NCBI GenBank assembly: GCA_022562855.1 | Contig: JADFON010000005.1 | Span: forward strand, 1 to 15,914 | Source: Candidatus Zhuqueibacterota bacterium | GTDB lineage: Bacteria; SM23-31 | Direction: 5' to 3' | Length of the DNA stretch: 15,914 nucleotides | Part shown: positions 14,240-15,914 of the stretch, piece by piece | Numbering within the stretch: the stretch's first letter is position 1 | Layout: each line of letters opens with the position of its first letter | Position numbers and translations under genes: made by a program | The notes under the pieces: model-generated | Databases searched by the model: none | What the model was told of the DNA's origin: nothing | Seen by the model: the letters and a program-made list of their open reading frames with translations, nothing else

Positions 14240-14995
14240 ATGCAACTAACCGTTCTTGGTTCAGGTACCTTTCAACCCACAGCAAAAAGAGGATGCAGCG
14301 GATACTTAGTACAAATTGAAGAAAACAATGTTCTCCTTGATTCAGGCGCGGGTGTTCTTCGTCAATTAGCAAAAAAAAATATTACCGCAGAAGATATAGA
14401 CTTAGTATTCATTAGTCATTTACATATTGACCACATTTCCGATCTTGTACCGTTTTTGTTTGCGAAAAAACAAGGTACACATACTCAAAAAAAAGACATC
14501 TCTCTCTATGGTCCGCCTGGTTTCAAGGAATACTATTCCCGGATAGAGTCTTTATATTATAAATCCATACATCCGGAAAATTATAATATAAGTATATTTG
14601 AATATGATGGAGTCCGAATAAAATTTGCCGATTTTAGTATCGGAGCTTATCCTGTTAAACACACGGAAAATAGCTACGGTTTCCGTTTTGTAGACAATAA
14701 CGGCATAGTGCTTGCTTATTCCGGGGATACAGATTACTGCGATAATTTAATAACCCTTTGCAAAAATAGTAATGTAGCAATAATAGAATGTACCTTTCCT
14801 GACGACAGAAAAGTAGAAGGTCATCTCACCCCTTCCGAAGCAGGGAGGGCTGCACACCTGGCGGAATGTAAAAGAGTTTTGCTTACTCACCTTGACCCCA
14901 TGACCAATGAAAAAGAGATTATTTCATCATGCTCGAATCATTTTAAAGGCGGCATATCCATAGCAGAAGAGCTGGACACAGTGAATATCTCTTAA
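14240..14995 (+). CDS. MBL-fold metallo-hydrolase, ribonuclease Z (ElaC)-like
   Basis: 251 residues from the ATG at 14240; a GTG at 14225 would add five, but MQLTVLGSGT is the usual beginning in this family and neither start has a strong ribosome site. The full zinc-ligand set of the RNase Z branch is present: SHLHIDH (H60, H62, D64, H65), H141 in PVKHTENSYGFRF, D163 in YSGDT, and H217 in LLTHLDP. GHLTPSEAG (194-202) is another family signature. The RNase Z exosite arm is only suggested by the GPPGFKEYY region, so the protein may be a tRNA 3'-end endonuclease or a related phosphodiesterase/hydrolase of unknown substrate. It lies 99 nt after the GWxTD gene (84 nt if the GTG start is used). It is the last intact gene before the GC-richer right end. 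Confidence 0.88.
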   Translation: MQLTVLGSGTFQPTAKRGCSGYLVQIEENNVLLDSGAGVLRQLAKKNITAEDIDLVFISHLHIDHISDLVPFLFAKKQGTHTQKKDISLYGPPGFKEYYSRIESLYYKSIHPENYNISIFEYDGVRIKFADFSIGAYPVKHTENSYGFRFVDNNGIVLAYSGDTDYCDNLITLCKNSNVAIIECTFPDDRKVEGHLTPSEAGRAAHLAECKRVLLTHLDPMTNEKEIISSCSNHFKGGISIAEELDTVNIS

Positions 14996-15058
14996 TTCGG
15001 TCATTGTGCTTTATATCATAGTATCCGACTGGTAAATGGACGCGTTGGCACACCCTAA

Positions 15059-15310
15059 GAAACCAACCGGCTTCCACCGTTACCGGAGGCGGTTCCCATT
15101 ATGGTTTTTTCGCATTCCGACAATGCAAGCGTTACAGCGCTGAACAATATCATGGAAGCAGGTGGAAAGGTAAGTTGGGCTTTGCAAGAGTTTAACCTTG
15201 GTGGCAAAAGTTGCACGAAAGGATCGTTTGCGGTCGAATCGGGAAGCATTTTTTTGGATGCACTGCGAAGAATCTCATCTGAAACCCACATTCAAATGAA
15301 GCGCTTCTAA
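15059..15310 (+). pseudogene. Apparent fragment of an M14-type zinc carboxypeptidase
   Basis: A short open stretch after an in-frame stop (15056-15058). Its segment FSHSDNASVTALNNIMEAGG, then KVSWALQEFNLGGKSCTKGS and FAVES, resembles the part of large M14 metallopeptidases where a line like 'N.a..alN.ll..G..V.wa...F..gGk.fp.GsfvV' precedes the C-terminal domain. None of the catalytic zinc-binding motifs is present, and I could not find the rest of the protein in the other frames on either side. It therefore looks like a piece left after deletion rather than a working gene. The 69-residue frame from ATG 15101 could in principle be translated. Assignment rests on remembered pattern only and is tentative. 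Confidence 0.35.
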
Positions 15311-15371
15311 TCATCGGGCTATCATAATTGTGGTAATAATGAGCCGCCGCCACGTGAGTGGTCCTCTTTGG

Positions 15372-15414
15372 GCAGGCTTTGGCACATTAGCCACCACTAT
15401 CCGTGGCAGCCTGC
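15372..15414. repeat. Two-part inverted repeat beyond the acetyltransferase end
   Basis: GCAGGCT (15372-15378) pairs with AGCCTGC (15408-15414), and inside it GCCAC (15390-15394) pairs with GTGGC (15403-15407). The two right arms are contiguous and the left arms are separated by 11 nt, giving a bulged hairpin of 12 pairs. It covers the last codons and stop of the minus-strand acetyltransferase and extends into the gap between it and the M14 fragment. No T-run follows on either strand, so it is not a typical terminator. Confidence 0.4.
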
Positions 15415-15914
15415 GATATATGCCGTTTTAGCCCTTTCCTAAGTGTACCAATCAGATTACTTCTCCTTTCCATAAGCACGACGTCACGCCAATTCCCATT
15501 CATTTTTCCGATTTTTTCCCGCAATCCAACTTCCCTGAATCCATACGATTTGTGAAGTGAGATTCTAAATGTCGTTTTCAGGGAATATTCTAGCCTGCAA
15601 TGTCCATATTCCTTCATTTTCGGACAGATTAACTAATTTTCTTAGAAGAGCCTTTCCGATACCCTGTCCTTGTGTGGATATTGCGACATAAATGCTCACT
15701 TCTGCGACACCGGAATATACTTCTCTTTTTGAGATGGGGCAAAGAGCAGCCCGGCCAACGATTTTAGCGCCGGATTTTGCCACAATTCTACAAGCGGAAA
15801 AGTGGTTCACATCCCAGGATTTCCAATCAGGAACTTCTGTTTCGAAAGTGGCATTTACGGACGCAATCCCTTCTTTGTAGATCCTTATTACATCCTCCCA
15901 ATCGGCGGGCTGCA
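15387..15914 (-). pseudogene. GNAT N-acetyltransferase, phosphinothricin-acetyltransferase-like, frameshifted and cut by the window edge
   Basis: On the minus strand the frame is open to 15914. It reads ADWEDVIRIYKEGIASVNAT, FETEVPDWKSWD, GRAALCPISKREVYSGVAEV, then the acetyl-CoA-binding motif STQGQGIGKALL and GIWTLQARIFPEND, ending at a stop (TAG, 15567-15565). The rest of the protein continues in the next frame: ISLHKSYGFREVGLREKIGK and MNGNWRDVVLMERRS. Dropping one T from the minus-strand TTT at 15569-15567 joins both parts into a normal 170-175 residue protein of the PAT/YncA type, which acetylates amino groups of phosphinothricin, methionine sulfoximine or similar compounds. The N-terminal few residues lie outside the window. 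The C-terminus runs about 19 residues past the usual ERRS ending. Either the gene is broken by one inserted base or the sequence has an error; recoding is less likely since no helper sequence is evident. Confidence 0.8.

Overview
The window looks like a chromosomal segment from a Gram-negative bacterium of the Bacteroidetes/Chlorobi/Fibrobacteres (FCB) kind; candidate Marinimicrobia or Ignavibacteria-like lineages fit best. The reasons are a fused LpxC-FabZ protein, a folK gene coupled to a deoxynucleoside kinase, a DUF5683-type membrane protein and a GWxTD-domain protein, all typical of that group. The lipid A genes show an outer membrane. The taxon is an inference from gene content, not from a marker-gene comparison. 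All recognisable genes up to about 15.0 kb are on the + strand, tightly packed and moderately AT-rich.

Region 1 (1-3802) is the envelope block: the 3' end of an OmpH/Skp periplasmic chaperone gene, then lpxD, a bifunctional lpxC/fabZ and lpxA. This supplies the first acylation, the deacetylation and the second acylation of lipid A, plus the dehydratase that competes for the same 3-hydroxyacyl-ACP pool. lpxB is not in the window. A perfect 12-bp hairpin spans the lpxA stop codon and may mark the end of this transcript. Region 2 (3877-7632) holds folK (folate), a deoxynucleoside kinase, a 62-residue membrane protein, a RidA deaminase, a DUF5683-like membrane protein and an 11-TM sodium-coupled transporter of the NSS family.

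Region 3 (7690-14140) starts with the Fe-S type purF, overlapped by a small 2x[4Fe-4S] ferredoxin. Next come a geranylgeranyl-reductase-family flavoprotein, ftsY, rimO and a secreted GWxTD protein. Several neighbours overlap (8 nt, 1 nt, 17 nt), so most are probably translated from one message. Three of these proteins carry Fe-S clusters and a fourth is a flavoprotein that probably uses the ferredoxin. Region 4 (14240-15914) holds an RNase Z-like metallo-hydrolase, then a stretch that looks GC-richer and contains decayed or broken genes: an apparent fragment of an M14 metallopeptidase and, on the minus strand, a phosphinothricin-acetyltransferase-like GNAT gene split by a single-base frameshift and running off the right edge.

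I found no CRISPR array, phage, insertion sequence, tRNA or rRNA, and nothing I would call a new defence or mobile system. The points most worth a second look are the ferredoxin/GGR pair coupled to purF, the frameshifted acetyltransferase with its restorable T-run, the M14 fragment, and the lpxA-stop hairpin.
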